From contig CASEMX010000003.1 in assembly GCA_949289155.1 (NCBI GenBank), positions 20,461 to 84,460 of the forward strand: DNA of 64,000 nucleotides, given 5' to 3'. The stretch comes from an uncultured Parabacteroides sp. GTDB taxonomy: Bacteria > Bacteroidota > Bacteroidia > Bacteroidales > Tannerellaceae. The notes under the pieces were generated by a model. The model had not been told where the DNA came from. It saw only the letters and a program-made list of their open reading frames with translations, and did not search any database. Positions 52,457 through 61,809 of this stretch are shown in pieces. A program made the translations under genes and the position numbers. How positions within the stretch are numbered: the stretch's first letter is position 1; every line of letters starts with the position of its first letter.

Positions 52457-54508
52457 ATGAGCAAAAATGGCAATATCGGGGTTACAAGTGAGAATATATT
52501 CCCGATTATCAAGAAATTCCTGTATAGTGACCATGAGATTTTCCTGCGTGAGTTGGTTTCTAACGCGGTAGATGCTACACAAAAGTTGAAAACATTATCA
52601 TCCGTAGGTGAATTTAAAGGAGAATTGGGTGATTTGACCATCCATGTCAAATTCGATGCCAATACCATCACCATTTCGGATCGAGGCATTGGCATGACGG
52701 CTGAAGAAATCGATAAATATATCAATCAAATTGCATTCTCTGGTGCAGAAGAATTCGTAGAAAAGTATAAAAATGATGCGGCTGCTATCATCGGCCACTT
52801 CGGTTTAGGTTTTTATTCGTCATTTATGGTTTCTAAAAAGGTGGAAATCATCACGAAATCCTATAAAGAGGGTGCGCAAGCGATGAAATGGAGCTGCGAT
52901 GGGACTCCTACCTATACATTAGAGGAAACAGAAAAAGACGGACGCGGTACAGATATTATTTTATACATTGATGATGAAAATAAAGACTTCCTGAACGAAC
53001 AAAAAATCAGTGGTTTGCTAAGAAAGTACTGCCGTTTCTTGCCTATTCCTATTGCTTTTGGCAAAAAGAAGGAATGGAAAGATGGGAAATATGTGGATAC
53101 GGATGAAGACAATATCATTAATGATACGACTCCGGCATGGGTACGCAAACCGACGGAATTAAAAGAAGAGGATTATAAGAAATTCTATCAAGATTTATAC
53201 CCAATGTCGGACGAACCCCTGTTTTGGATTCATCTGAATGTGGATTATCCGTTCCACTTGACCGGCATCCTTTATTTCCCGCGCATTAAAAATAATATCG
53301 ATTTGCAACGGAATAAAATTCAGCTCTATTGCAATCAAGTGTTTGTCACGGATTCGGTAGAAGGCATCGTGCCGGAATTCCTGACCCTGTTGCATGGCGT
53401 AATCGATTCGCCGGATATCCCGTTGAACGTATCCCGCTCCTACTTGCAGAGCGACCAGAATGTAAAGAAAATTTCTAACCATATTACGAAAAAGGTCGCA
53501 GACCGCTTGGAAGAGATTTTCAAATCCGACCGGAAACAATTCGAGGAAAAATGGGACCATCTGAAGCTTTTTATCCAATATGGCATGTTGACCGATGAAA
53601 AGTTCTATGACCGTGCCATCAAGTTCGCTTTATTGAAAGATGTAGAGGGAAAATACTTCACATTCGAGGAATATAAGACCTTGATTAAGGATAACCAGAC
53701 GGATAAAGACGGGACATTGGTTTATCTTTATACGACAAACAAAGACGAACAATACAGCTATATCCAAGCAGCCAAGGACAAAGGATACAGCGTATTGGTA
53801 ATGAACGGGCAATTGGACGTACACGCCATCGGCCAGTTGGAACAAAAGAATGAAAAGACCCGTTTCGTGCGTGTGGATAGCGATACTATCGACCGGCTTA
53901 TCGCTAAAGAAGAGGCTAATAAGGTAAATTTGAGCGAAGAGGAACGTGAAGCTTTGCAAGAGACCTTCAAAAGCCAGATGCCGAAATTGGAAAAGACGGA
54001 TTTCATGGTGACCCTTGAAGCTTTGGGCGAACAGGCGAACCCTGTTGTCCTGACACAAGGCGAATATATGCGCCGTATGCGTGAAATGTCGGCTATGCAA
54101 CCAGGAATGGCCTTCTATGGAGAGATGCCGGACAGCTATAATTTGGTGGTAAATACCGACCATGCTTTAGTAAAAGAAATCCTTTCGGACGAAGAATCGG
54201 CTTGCAACGAAAAAGTCCAGCCGCTCCTTGCCGATATGAAGGGATGGAAAGCTCGCCAATCCGATTTGCGTGAAGCTCAGAACCAGAAAAAGGAAGAAGA
54301 GATTACGGAAGCTGAAAAAGAGGATATGACGAATACAAACAAGAAAATAGCTGAATTGCGCGTAGAAATCAATAAAATCATCGCGGAATATGCAGCCAGC
54401 AACAAAAAGGTCAGCCAGTTGATTGACTTAGCCCTCCTGAGCAACGGAATGCTGAAAGGAGAAGCGTTGAGCAACTTCATCAAACGCAGCGTCCAATTGA
54501 TACATTAA
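52457..54508 (+). CDS. htpG: Molecular chaperone HtpG (Hsp90)
   Basis: 683 residues from the ATG at 52457. The in-frame ATG at 52430 adds nine residues before the conserved start MSKNGNIGVTSENIF, so it is not used. The N-terminal GHKL ATPase has FLRELVSNAVDA, DRGIGMT and GHFGLGFYS. The middle domain shows GILYFPRIKNNIDLQRNKIQLYCNQVFV and SPDIPLNVSRSYLQSD, with the catalytic-loop Arg. The C-terminal dimerisation domain follows a charged helix (about 555-600, QKKEEEITEAEKED). A strong hairpin terminator follows. Confidence 0.96.
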   Translation: MSKNGNIGVTSENIFPIIKKFLYSDHEIFLRELVSNAVDATQKLKTLSSVGEFKGELGDLTIHVKFDANTITISDRGIGMTAEEIDKYINQIAFSGAEEFVEKYKNDAAAIIGHFGLGFYSSFMVSKKVEIITKSYKEGAQAMKWSCDGTPTYTLEETEKDGRGTDIILYIDDENKDFLNEQKISGLLRKYCRFLPIPIAFGKKKEWKDGKYVDTDEDNIINDTTPAWVRKPTELKEEDYKKFYQDLYPMSDEPLFWIHLNVDYPFHLTGILYFPRIKNNIDLQRNKIQLYCNQVFVTDSVEGIVPEFLTLLHGVIDSPDIPLNVSRSYLQSDQNVKKISNHITKKVADRLEEIFKSDRKQFEEKWDHLKLFIQYGMLTDEKFYDRAIKFALLKDVEGKYFTFEEYKTLIKDNQTDKDGTLVYLYTTNKDEQYSYIQAAKDKGYSVLVMNGQLDVHAIGQLEQKNEKTRFVRVDSDTIDRLIAKEEANKVNLSEEEREALQETFKSQMPKLEKTDFMVTLEALGEQANPVVLTQGEYMRRMREMSAMQPGMAFYGEMPDSYNLVVNTDHALVKEILSDEESACNEKVQPLLADMKGWKARQSDLREAQNQKKEEEITEAEKEDMTNTNKKIAELRVEINKIIAEYAASNKKVSQLIDLALLSNGMLKGEALSNFIKRSVQLIH

Positions 54509-54517
54509 TCTAAAAAC

Positions 54518-54575
54518 AGGGGACTTTTCGGAATTTATAGTTATAAAACGCCGAAAAGTCCCCTATGTTTTTCTA
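54518..54575 (+). terminator. Rho-independent terminator after htpG
   Basis: AGGGGACTTTTCGG (54518-54531) and CCGAAAAGTCCCCT (54551-54564) form a perfect 14-bp stem, followed by ATGTTTTTC. Confidence 0.92.
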
Positions 54576-54590
54576 AATTCATAGGCATAA

Positions 54591-55055
54591 ATGGAACAAG
54601 ATATCCAACTAAATGAACATAATAAGCAGGAATATCCCCCAATGCATACGGCGGAACATATTTTGAACCAAACTATGGTGCGGATGTTCGGATGCCCCCG
54701 TTCGCGCAATGCGCATATCGAACGGAGGAAAAGCAAATGCGATTATGAACTTCCCGAAGCCCCTACCGAAAAACAAATGAAAGAGGTGGAACGCCGGGTA
54801 AACGAGGTCATCGACCAGCATCTTCCGGTAACAATCGAGTTCGTTCCGAAAGAAGAAGCGCGTGCCTTGGCTGATTTAAGCAAGCTACCGGAGAATGTAA
54901 GCGAGATGCTCCGGATTGTAAAGGTCGGAGACTATGATACATGCGCATGTATCGGTGCACATGTGGCAAACACATCTGAAATTGGGCATTTTAAACTTCT
55001 CACCTACGATTATTCGGAAGGACGCTTGCGCCTTCGCTTTAAACTTATCGAATAA
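54591..55055 (+). CDS. AlaX-like alanyl/threonyl-tRNA editing domain protein
   Basis: A 154-residue free-standing copy of the second additional domain of alanyl- and threonyl-tRNA synthetases. The zinc-binding, catalytic motifs are HTAEHIL (19-25, HxxxH) and CIGAHVANT (Cys at about 119, His at about 123). Such proteins hydrolyse wrongly charged Ser- or Gly-tRNA(Ala). It is shorter than AlaX-M (no glycine-rich domain). The start ATG at 54591 places 18 residues before the motif. pgk begins 87 bp further, with its own -7 element. Confidence 0.88.
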   Translation: MEQDIQLNEHNKQEYPPMHTAEHILNQTMVRMFGCPRSRNAHIERRKSKCDYELPEAPTEKQMKEVERRVNEVIDQHLPVTIEFVPKEEARALADLSKLPENVSEMLRIVKVGDYDTCACIGAHVANTSEIGHFKLLTYDYSEGRLRLRFKLIE

Positions 55056-55093
55056 AAAAAGGAAAAACTGTAGGGGGATAAAAATATTTTCCG

Positions 55094-55101
55094 TAAGTTT
55101 G
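55094..55101 (+). promoter_or_regulatory. -7 element of pgk
   Basis: TAAGTTTG, 41 bp before the pgk start codon. The -33 element is unclear. Confidence 0.5.
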
Positions 55102-55142
55102 CAACAAGAAAAGCACAAAATATTCAATTAAATATTACAACT

Positions 55143-56393
55143 ATGACAATTGATCAATTTAACTTTGCCGGAAAGAAGGCAATTGTACGCGTTGACTTCA
55201 ACGTTCCTTTGAATGAAGAAGGTAAAATTACAGATGATACCCGTATCCGTGGCGCCCTGCCTACATTGAAAAAGATTTTGGCAGATGGGGGCAGCTTGAT
55301 TATCATGTCCCACATGGGCAAGCCGAAAGGAAAAGTCAATGCAAAATATTCTTTGAGCCAAATCGTAGATGCGGTATCTGCTGCATTGGGCGTTCCGGTA
55401 CAATTCGCTCCGGATTGCGCGAAAGCATCTGAACAAGCCGCTGCATTGAAACCGGGCGAAGTCCTTTTGCTTGAGAACTTGCGTTTCTATCCGGAAGAAG
55501 AGGGCAAACCGGTAGGTATCGAAAAAGATGACCCTGCTTACGAAGAGGCTAAGAAGGAAATGAAAGCCCGCCAGAAAGAGTTTGCCAAGACATTGGCTTC
55601 TTATGCAGATTGCTATGTGAACGATGCGTTCGGTACGGCACACCGCAAACATGCTTCAACCGCGGTTATTGCAGATTATTTCGATGCAGACCACAAGATG
55701 CTGGGCTATTTGATGGAGAAAGAGGTCCAGGCCGTTGATAACGTATTGAGCAATATCAAGCGCCCGTTCACCGCTATCATGGGTGGTTCTAAGGTATCTA
55801 CTAAGATTGGCATCATCGAGAACTTGATGGACAAAGTAGATAACTTGATTCTTTGCGGAGGCATGACCTATACGTTCGCTAAAGCTTTAGGCGGAAAGAT
55901 TGGCATGTCTATTTGCGAAGATGATAAGCTGGATTTGGCTTTGGATATCATTGCAAAGGCTAAAGCTAAAGGTGTAAACTTGGTATTAGGTACGGATTGT
56001 GTAGCTGCAGATGCATTCTCGAACGATGCACATACGATGATTTGCCCGGCTAATGACGTACCTGACGGATGGGAAGGCCTGGATGCAGGTCCTGAAACAC
56101 GCAAGGCTTTTGCTGAAGCTATCAAGGGTGCAAAGACTATCCTTTGGAACGGTCCGGCTGGTGTATTCGAATTCGATAATTTCACGGCTGGTTCGCGTGC
56201 TATAGCTGAGGCTATAGCAGAAGCTACCGCTAACGGAGCGTTCTCGTTGATTGGCGGAGGTGATTCTGTAGCTTGCATCAACAAGTTCGGTATGGCAGAC
56301 AAGGTATCTTATATCTCTACAGGTGGTGGAGCATTGCTGGAAGCTATCGAAGGAAAAGTACTTCCGGGCATCGCCGCTATCAAAGGTGAATAA
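55143..56393 (+). CDS. pgk: Phosphoglycerate kinase
   Basis: Glycolytic enzyme that makes ATP from 1,3-bisphosphoglycerate. 416 residues, the normal bacterial length. [27 protein letters not shown] is the substrate-binding N-terminus, SHMGKPKGK the basic patch, [13 protein letters not shown] and [13 protein letters not shown] further active-site blocks. [20 protein letters not shown] and [13 protein letters not shown] lie in the nucleotide domain, and [11 protein letters not shown] is the C-terminal loop. A terminator lies immediately after. Confidence 0.98.
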   Translation: MTIDQFNFAGKKAIVRVDFNVPLNEEGKITDDTRIRGALPTLKKILADGGSLIIMSHMGKPKGKVNAKYSLSQIVDAVSAALGVPVQFAPDCAKASEQAAALKPGEVLLLENLRFYPEEEGKPVGIEKDDPAYEEAKKEMKARQKEFAKTLASYADCYVNDAFGTAHRKHASTAVIADYFDADHKMLGYLMEKEVQAVDNVLSNIKRPFTAIMGGSKVSTKIGIIENLMDKVDNLILCGGMTYTFAKALGGKIGMSICEDDKLDLALDIIAKAKAKGVNLVLGTDCVAADAFSNDAHTMICPANDVPDGWEGLDAGPETRKAFAEAIKGAKTILWNGPAGVFEFDNFTAGSRAIAEAIAEATANGAFSLIGGGDSVACINKFGMADKVSYISTGGGALLEAIEGKVLPGIAAIKGE

Positions 56394-56413
56394 GACACTC
56401 TCCTTTTATATGA

Positions 56414-56456
56414 ATAGGAGGAAAACGGGGTTCCGTTTTCCCCCTATTTTTGTTTT
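56414..56456 (+). terminator. Rho-independent terminator after pgk
   Basis: GGAAAACGG (56420-56428) pairs with CCGTTTTCC (56433-56441), extended by AGGAG/CCCCT, then ATTTTTGTTTT. Confidence 0.9.
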
Positions 56457-56493
56457 ATGAATGATTTATCACGGGAAACACTTAAAAACACAA

Positions 56494-58686
56494 ATGAAAC
56501 AATTATTATCCACTCTTTTATTATCATGTAGCTTAACCTGTATTGGGGCTCAAGAGATTAATATCATCCCTAAGCCTATCCAGATTACACAAGCAGAGGG
56601 GAAATTCGTACTTACCCCACAAACCCTTATTACCTACGATAAGGAACTGGAACTCCAAGCCTCCTACCTTCAGGAAATATTCGGAGGCTCGACCGGATGG
56701 GATTTGCAAATGGAAGAAGGGAACGCCCAAACCGGAGCCATCCATTTGTCCCTTAATCCGGAAATGCGCCAAGCAGAAGGATATGAGTTGGAGGTAACTC
56801 CCAGCGGAGTACAAATATCCGGTGCAGACCCAGGCGGCGTTTTTTATGGAATACAGACCCTTCTGCAACTTTTCCCGGCAGAGGTGTATAACGTAATCCG
56901 GCAAAAAAATATCGCATGGGAGGTCCCGGCTATAAAAATATCCGATGCCCCTTCGCACCCTTGGCGTGGAATGATGCTGGATGTAGCACGCTATTTCTTC
57001 GATAAGGATTTCGTAAAGAAATATATCGACATGATGGCGATGTACAAAATGAACAAGCTCCAGTTCCATTTGATAGACGATTCCGGGTGGCGTTTGGAAA
57101 TCAAAAAATATCCCAAACTGACCGAAATTGGCGCATGGGCTGGAAAAGACCAGAACCGCTTTGGAGGATATTATACGCAAGAAGACATCAAAGAAATAAT
57201 CGAATATGCCAAAGTACGGAACGTTGAAGTCATCCCGGAGATAGAATTCCCGGCGCACATGCTTTCGGCCGTAGCTGCATACCCTTGGTTGAGCTGCAAA
57301 GGTGAGCCAAGGGAAGTACCTACCCAGCATTTCATTAGCCGTGATTTGATTTGCGTCGGAAAAGAATCCTCCTACCAGTTCCTCCAGGATGTATTAGATG
57401 AAACGGCATCCCTTTTCCCCTCCCGTTATATCAATATAGGAGGAGACGAAGCGGTATATGACAATTGGGAAACCTGCCCAAAGTGCCAAGCCGTAATGAA
57501 AAGGGAAGGCTTAACGAAGGCTTCCGACCTGCAGGGCTATTTGACCAACCGGGTGCTCCAAATGATGAAAGAGAAAAACCGTACGGTCATTGGATGGGAA
57601 GAAATCATCCAGCGTGGGAAACTGGACGCACGGGTGGTCGCACTCTTCTGGCATAATGAAAAAGACACCATCCAAGCCGTAGAAAAGGGCCATTGGGCCA
57701 TCCTCACACCCGCCACGCATGCCTATCTGGATTTCCCCGAAAGCAAAACGCCGGGCGAGGTGAAAGCCGCCACATGGATGCCCCCTATCTCTATCGAAAA
57801 GGCCTACTCGCTGGACGCAAAGGATTATTCCGAAGGCTCGCACGTATTGGGCGTACAAGGGTGTTTATGGTCCGACCAGTTCATCCATGGGACTATCCTC
57901 CAAGAGATAACCCCGCTTAACGAGAACCGTTCGGAAAATTATGCCGAGTACTTCACCTTCCCGCGCCTTTTGGCCCTGGCTGAGGTGGGTTGGACGCGTG
58001 AATCGGCACGCGAATATAAAGACTTCGCCCGCCGGTTGGCCTACCATTACGCGCGTTTGGACCAGAAAGGGTGCAACTACCGTGTGCCGGAACCTGCCAT
58101 CGCCCAAATCCAAGAAGGCGCACAAGGGGTGACCTTCACGCTATCCGAAAGCGTGGCCGGAGCTCCTATCCGATATACAGCCAACGGGAGCTATCCGACC
58201 GTCCATTCGCCCCTTTATACCGGTCCGGTGACGGTCGATGACAAGAACAATTTCCGGGCGATAACCGTAATCAATAACCGGCACTATTCGCTCCCGATTT
58301 ATTTCGCATACGACTATTCGGAATACAAGCATTTCGGGGAATTTTCCGGGGAATGGAAGCCCGCGTCTATCCAAGCGGATAAGGCCGCTCCATGGCGGAT
58401 TGACGCTACAGGAAAGATTTCCGGGAACGGAACCTATGAAATCACCTTCGTCCAGACCGGAGGGAACAATAGCCTGAAGATTGACGGCATCAAGCTCTTT
58501 AAACGCGAAGAGCTATTGGATGGCATCAATGCCATGCGGAAGGTGGACAAGCAACATCAAGTGAGCTATCGCCTGCATGTCAAGTCATTCGAAGCCGGCA
58601 CGCCCTTCACTTTGGAAGCCCAAGTGTCCGGAGAGGGCGGAAATAGCACGAACGGAGCCGTATTCATCAAAAAGGTGGATGAATAA
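56494..58686 (+). CDS. GH20 beta-N-acetylhexosaminidase
   Basis: Secreted 730-residue enzyme that removes terminal beta-GlcNAc/GalNAc from glycans. The preferred start 56494 gives the signal peptide MKQLLSTLLLSCSLTCIGAQ; an in-frame ATG at 56461 precedes it by 11 residues. An N-terminal GH20b alpha+beta domain (about 25-140) is followed by the TIM-barrel from HPWRGMMLDVARYFFDKDF. The catalytic Asp-Glu pair is in NIGGDEAVYDNW (Asp318, Glu319). A chitobiase-type C-terminal segment (ANGSYPTVHSPLYTGPV) and a final beta-sandwich complete it. The convergent pyrD gene follows after an inverted repeat. Confidence 0.93.
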   Translation: MKQLLSTLLLSCSLTCIGAQEINIIPKPIQITQAEGKFVLTPQTLITYDKELELQASYLQEIFGGSTGWDLQMEEGNAQTGAIHLSLNPEMRQAEGYELEVTPSGVQISGADPGGVFYGIQTLLQLFPAEVYNVIRQKNIAWEVPAIKISDAPSHPWRGMMLDVARYFFDKDFVKKYIDMMAMYKMNKLQFHLIDDSGWRLEIKKYPKLTEIGAWAGKDQNRFGGYYTQEDIKEIIEYAKVRNVEVIPEIEFPAHMLSAVAAYPWLSCKGEPREVPTQHFISRDLICVGKESSYQFLQDVLDETASLFPSRYINIGGDEAVYDNWETCPKCQAVMKREGLTKASDLQGYLTNRVLQMMKEKNRTVIGWEEIIQRGKLDARVVALFWHNEKDTIQAVEKGHWAILTPATHAYLDFPESKTPGEVKAATWMPPISIEKAYSLDAKDYSEGSHVLGVQGCLWSDQFIHGTILQEITPLNENRSENYAEYFTFPRLLALAEVGWTRESAREYKDFARRLAYHYARLDQKGCNYRVPEPAIAQIQEGAQGVTFTLSESVAGAPIRYTANGSYPTVHSPLYTGPVTVDDKNNFRAITVINNRHYSLPIYFAYDYSEYKHFGEFSGEWKPASIQADKAAPWRIDATGKISGNGTYEITFVQTGGNNSLKIDGIKLFKREELLDGINAMRKVDKQHQVSYRLHVKSFEAGTPFTLEAQVSGEGGNSTNGAVFIKKVDE

Positions 58687-58696
58687 AATTGAGAAT

Positions 58697-58770
58697 TGAA
58701 AGTTGAAAATTGAAAATTGCCATCCGGATATTTTCATTTTCAACTTTCAATTTCCAATTTTCAACTTTCA
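58697..58770. repeat. Inverted repeat of 7-bp-type elements at the GH20-pyrD junction
   Basis: Arms 58697-58719 and 58748-58770 (TGAAAGTTGAAAATTG family) are complementary over 23 bp with one mismatch and a loop of about 28 nt. The right arm covers the last codons and stop codon of pyrD (58761-58763). It can form a hairpin terminator on both strands; T-rich flanks occur on both sides. Confidence 0.9.
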
Positions 58771-59672
58771 AGCGCCCCTATAATCTCGCGTACGGATTTG
58801 AACCCGTGCCGCTCGCAATAACCATTGATGCCGTCGATTACTTTGATGGATACCGTCGGGTCCACGAAATTATATGTCCCGATTTGGATAGCCGTAGCCC
58901 CTGCCAGCATGAATTCTACCGCATCCTTCCAATTCGATATCCCGCCCAAACCGATGATAGGGATTTTGACCGCTTTCGAGGTCTGCCATACCATGCGGAG
59001 CGCCACCGGTTTGACACAAGGACCGGACAAACCTCCCGTTATGGTCGATAAGATGGGGCGGCGCTTCTCGGCATCGATGGCCATCCCCAACATCGTATTG
59101 ATGAGCGATACCGCATCCGCACCCTCGCCCTCCACGGCACGGGCTATTTCGGTTATGTCGGTCACATTCGGGGACAATTTCACAATCAATGTCTTAGGAT
59201 AAACCTTGCGTACGGCACGCACCACCTCGCTCGCACCGGCACACGTCACCCCGAAGGCCATCCCGCCCTGCTTCACGTTCGGGCACGAAATGTTCAGCTC
59301 GATGGCGGGAATCTTTTCCAGCTCGGCGATACGTTCCGCACATGCCACGTAGGTCTCTACCGACGAACCGCTCACGTTCACAATCATGTTCGTATCGATA
59401 TCCTTTATCTGGGGATAGATATGCTCCGCGAAATAATCCGCCCCCTTGTTCTGGAGGCCAACCGCATTCAACATCCCCGAGGGGGTCTCCGCCATGCGCG
59501 GATAGGAATTCCCCTCGCGGGGCTGGATGGTAGTCCCCTTCACGAAAATCCCCCCTAAGCGGGAAATGTCCATGAAATCGGCATATTCGATTCCATACCC
59601 GAATGTTCCGGATGCCGTCATTACCGGATTCTTTAACGGCAAATTTCCTATGTTTACGTTCAATTCAGCCAT
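58761..59672 (-). CDS. pyrD: Dihydroorotate dehydrogenase B, catalytic subunit
   Basis: Fourth step of pyrimidine synthesis: oxidises dihydroorotate, passing electrons to PyrK and NAD. 303 residues of a class 1B enzyme. Motifs: [13 protein letters not shown] (FMN site, about 15-27), [35 protein letters not shown] (about 116-137, active-site Cys of 1B type), [30 protein letters not shown] and [26 protein letters not shown] (FMN phosphate). The start overlaps pyrK by 13 bp. The C-terminal Glu-Ser-stop is encoded inside an inverted repeat. Confidence 0.96.
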   Translation of the reverse strand: MAELNVNIGNLPLKNPVMTASGTFGYGIEYADFMDISRLGGIFVKGTTIQPREGNSYPRMAETPSGMLNAVGLQNKGADYFAEHIYPQIKDIDTNMIVNVSGSSVETYVACAERIAELEKIPAIELNISCPNVKQGGMAFGVTCAGASEVVRAVRKVYPKTLIVKLSPNVTDITEIARAVEGEGADAVSLINTMLGMAIDAEKRRPILSTITGGLSGPCVKPVALRMVWQTSKAVKIPIIGLGGISNWKDAVEFMLAGATAIQIGTYNFVDPTVSIKVIDGINGYCERHGFKSVREIIGALES

Positions 59673-60439
59673 GATAATTCCTCTATATTAAAAACAGGAC
59701 CTTCGGTACATACGCATACATGATGCTCGTCTTTCAATTTCTCTACACAACAAAGGCACGCCCCGATGCCGCATGCCATCGTATTCTCCAAAGAAACCTC
59801 GCACGGGATGGATTCGCCCGCCGCATAGCGCGCCACGGCCATCATCATCGGCTTCGGCCCGCACGTGTAAATCCGGTCAAAACGGACCGAACGCAAGATG
59901 GAATGGTCCGTCACATACCCCCGCTCGCCCATCGACCCGTCTTCGGTGGTCACATACACCTCGCCATACGCCTCGAATTGTTCCAATTGGAGCAAATCGT
60001 TTTTACTACGGGAACCTAAAAGGAATACAGGCGTAAATCCTGCCATTTTCAGGTATGAACCCAAGTAAAGCATAGGGGCGGTCCCTACGCCTCCGCCTAT
60101 CAAAAGCAGCTTCCCGCCTTTGCCTTTGGGCATTGTGAAACCGTTTCCCAAGGGCAGGACGACATTCAGCGTATCCCCCACGCGGGTCTCCGCCAGCGTG
60201 CGGGTCCCGTCGCCCACCAATTGGATAAGGAGCCATAGCTCATTGTGCTCTTTGTCCACATAATTGATGGAGATAGGCCGGCGCAAGAAGGTCGTAGGCG
60301 AATGTTCCACCCTGACTTGGACGAACTGCCCCGGGCACATCTCGGGGAGCCCGCCATCGGCCTTTAGCTTCAATAGGCAATAATTCTGATGAAGCCGGCA
60401 ATTTTCCGCCACCTTCATGTCAAGCATATACTTCTTCAT
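59660..60439 (-). CDS. pyrK: Dihydroorotate dehydrogenase electron-transfer subunit PyrK
   Basis: Passes electrons from PyrD's FMN to NAD+. 259 residues: FAD-binding barrel ([25 protein letters not shown]), NAD-binding Rossmann part ([18 protein letters not shown], about 108-125) and a C-terminal [2Fe-2S] site with [12 protein letters not shown] and CVCTEGPVF, four of whose Cys bind the cluster. The 13-bp overlap with pyrD indicates translational coupling. The XRE regulator gene lies 74 bp upstream in the same direction. Confidence 0.95.
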   Translation of the reverse strand: MKKYMLDMKVAENCRLHQNYCLLKLKADGGLPEMCPGQFVQVRVEHSPTTFLRRPISINYVDKEHNELWLLIQLVGDGTRTLAETRVGDTLNVVLPLGNGFTMPKGKGGKLLLIGGGVGTAPMLYLGSYLKMAGFTPVFLLGSRSKNDLLQLEQFEAYGEVYVTTEDGSMGERGYVTDHSILRSVRFDRIYTCGPKPMMMAVARYAAGESIPCEVSLENTMACGIGACLCCVEKLKDEHHVCVCTEGPVFNIEELSWLN

Positions 60440-60513
60440 ATAAGACTTATTATACTAAATTTTCCACCTGCAAAGATATAAAGATATAGGGAAAACCACG
60501 CATCCTCCCCGCG

Positions 60514-60963
60514 TTATTCCTTGTCCGGCTTTTCCGGAACGAAGGCTTCGAACGTATTGTCGGAATAGAAAACCATGATGCGCTCGACCCTTTTCGGGGC
60601 GCTCTCCGGAGAGATAACGGGCATGGAGGGGGATTCCATGTGGGGCGTTTCTTCCTCCTTCGGGCTTTGTTTTCCTTCCTCCGGCTCCGCAACCACCTTG
60701 ATTTCCGGAGGCGCAGAAAGGGATTGCCCGAACAAACCGCCTCCTTCCATGCCGGTACGGAGCATTTCCCCCTTGCCGAAAAGCAACCAGTCGGGGTCGA
60801 TATAGGGGAAGCGGTGCAATATTTTCAACATCACGTCGAGGCTCGGATTGTTCCTTCCCGAAATGATATGCGACATGGCGGCACGTTGGATGCCGATAGC
60901 CGCCGAGAACTGGGCTTGCCCCATGCCTTCATGTTCCATCACTTTTATGATACGTTCTTTCAT
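60514..60963 (-). CDS. XRE-family helix-turn-helix regulator
   Basis: 149 residues. The helix-turn-helix occupies about 1-62 (MEHEGMGQAQFSAAIGIQRAAMSHIISGRNNPSLDVMLKIL), a lambda-repressor-like fold. The remainder is a Pro/Glu/Ser-rich linker (PEEGKQSPKEEETPHMESPS) and a short conserved-looking end (VERIMVFYSDNTFEAFVPE). Its target is not known. Lying 74 bp before pyrK on the same strand, it may be co-transcribed with the pyr genes; whether it regulates them is inference. A strong promoter match is 80 bp upstream. Confidence 0.85.
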   Translation of the reverse strand: MKERIIKVMEHEGMGQAQFSAAIGIQRAAMSHIISGRNNPSLDVMLKILHRFPYIDPDWLLFGKGEMLRTGMEGGGLFGQSLSAPPEIKVVAEPEEGKQSPKEEETPHMESPSMPVISPESAPKRVERIMVFYSDNTFEAFVPEKPDKE

Positions 60964-61734
60964 CTTTCTGTTCGCTTTTTGAGTTCAAAATATGCCATTT
61001 TGTCCTAATTTATCAGGAAAATAGGTTCCAAAATTGACGTTACAAAGATAAACATTATTTTTGATACAAAACAAAACAATGTTATAAAAATATACATATA
61101 CAAAATTAAACAAGCGGATACACATGTAACAAAAAGAAGGCATATAAGTTTGTAAACAGCATGAAGCATCGCTTCGTATATCCAACTTATATATATGGTT
61201 ATTAGTACGATATATTATGATATAAAAGCTAATTTCCATATAAAATATACGTTTGGAAACGGATGACATTTGTATTTTTCACCTATCAGTTCAACCTTTT
61301 AGGGCTAAATTATTCGTTCAGGTTTGATTATTTATCGATAAAAATAGGGGCAAAAATGGAGTATTTTTATTCTTGGATACAAATGTTACCATTCCTATTT
61401 GTATATTTGAATAAACAGAAAAGTGCCGTTTAGATACAATAGTAAACAGAAAATAGAGCTCTCTCCCACTCTACATTTGTAAATTCCGGGGCTTTACCGG
61501 CTATTCAAGCGCGATTCTTTCAGGCAATCCTGTTTTGATAATGACAATTTGGCATAGATATGTTGGCGAGAAAAGCAAGAAAGGAGGCAGAAGGGTCCAA
61601 CCCCCAAAAAACGCCCATTTTTCCGTACCAAAGGACGGATGCTCAGGAAAATGGCAAAAATCGAGGGGCAAAATAGGGACTAAATAGCAGATTCACAATG
61701 GATAAAGGGAGAAAAAGGGAGGGAAGGCGGTTTG
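60964..61734. other. Non-coding AT-rich gap upstream of the XRE regulator
   Basis: About 770 bp without a credible gene. It contains the regulator's promoter (61043-61075) and several copies of GATACAAA or its complement TTTGTATC/TTTGTAT (61063, 61269, 61376, 61398, 61433). An open frame at 60985-61269 on the minus strand is all low-complexity AT-codons. I see no recognisable RNA. Confidence 0.6.
61043..61075 (-). promoter_or_regulatory. Promoter of the XRE regulator gene
   Basis: On the minus strand TTTG (complement of 61072-61075) and TATCTTTG (complement of 61043-61050) are 21 bp apart, an exact match to the Bacteroidetes pattern. A GATACAAA copy at 61063-61070 lies between the two elements, where a repressor could block RNA polymerase. 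Confidence 0.7.
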
Positions 61735-61809
61735 TGAATTGCGAATTACGAATTGCGAATTATAGGACAACCCCAATTCGCAACTCATAATTCGTAACTC
61801 GTAATTCAT
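61735..61809. repeat. 7-bp-phased inverted repeat after holA
   Basis: GAATTGC, GAATTAC, GAATTGC and GAATTAT follow one another, then the loop TATAGGACAACCCC, then AATTCGCAACTCATAATTCG and its continuation, the complementary set. Its right end abuts the holA stop codon at 61810. The loop closely resembles that of the repeat at 62912-63005. Confidence 0.85.

Noticed and set aside
60985-61269. 94-residue minus-strand frame upstream of the XRE gene
   Set aside because: Composed of AT-rich codons (Ile, Tyr, Asn, Phe) with no conserved motif; overlaps the promoter.
61440-61530. Possible structured RNA around CCGGGGCTTTACCGG
   Set aside because: Only a four-base stem is visible; no promoter, terminator or known RNA motif.
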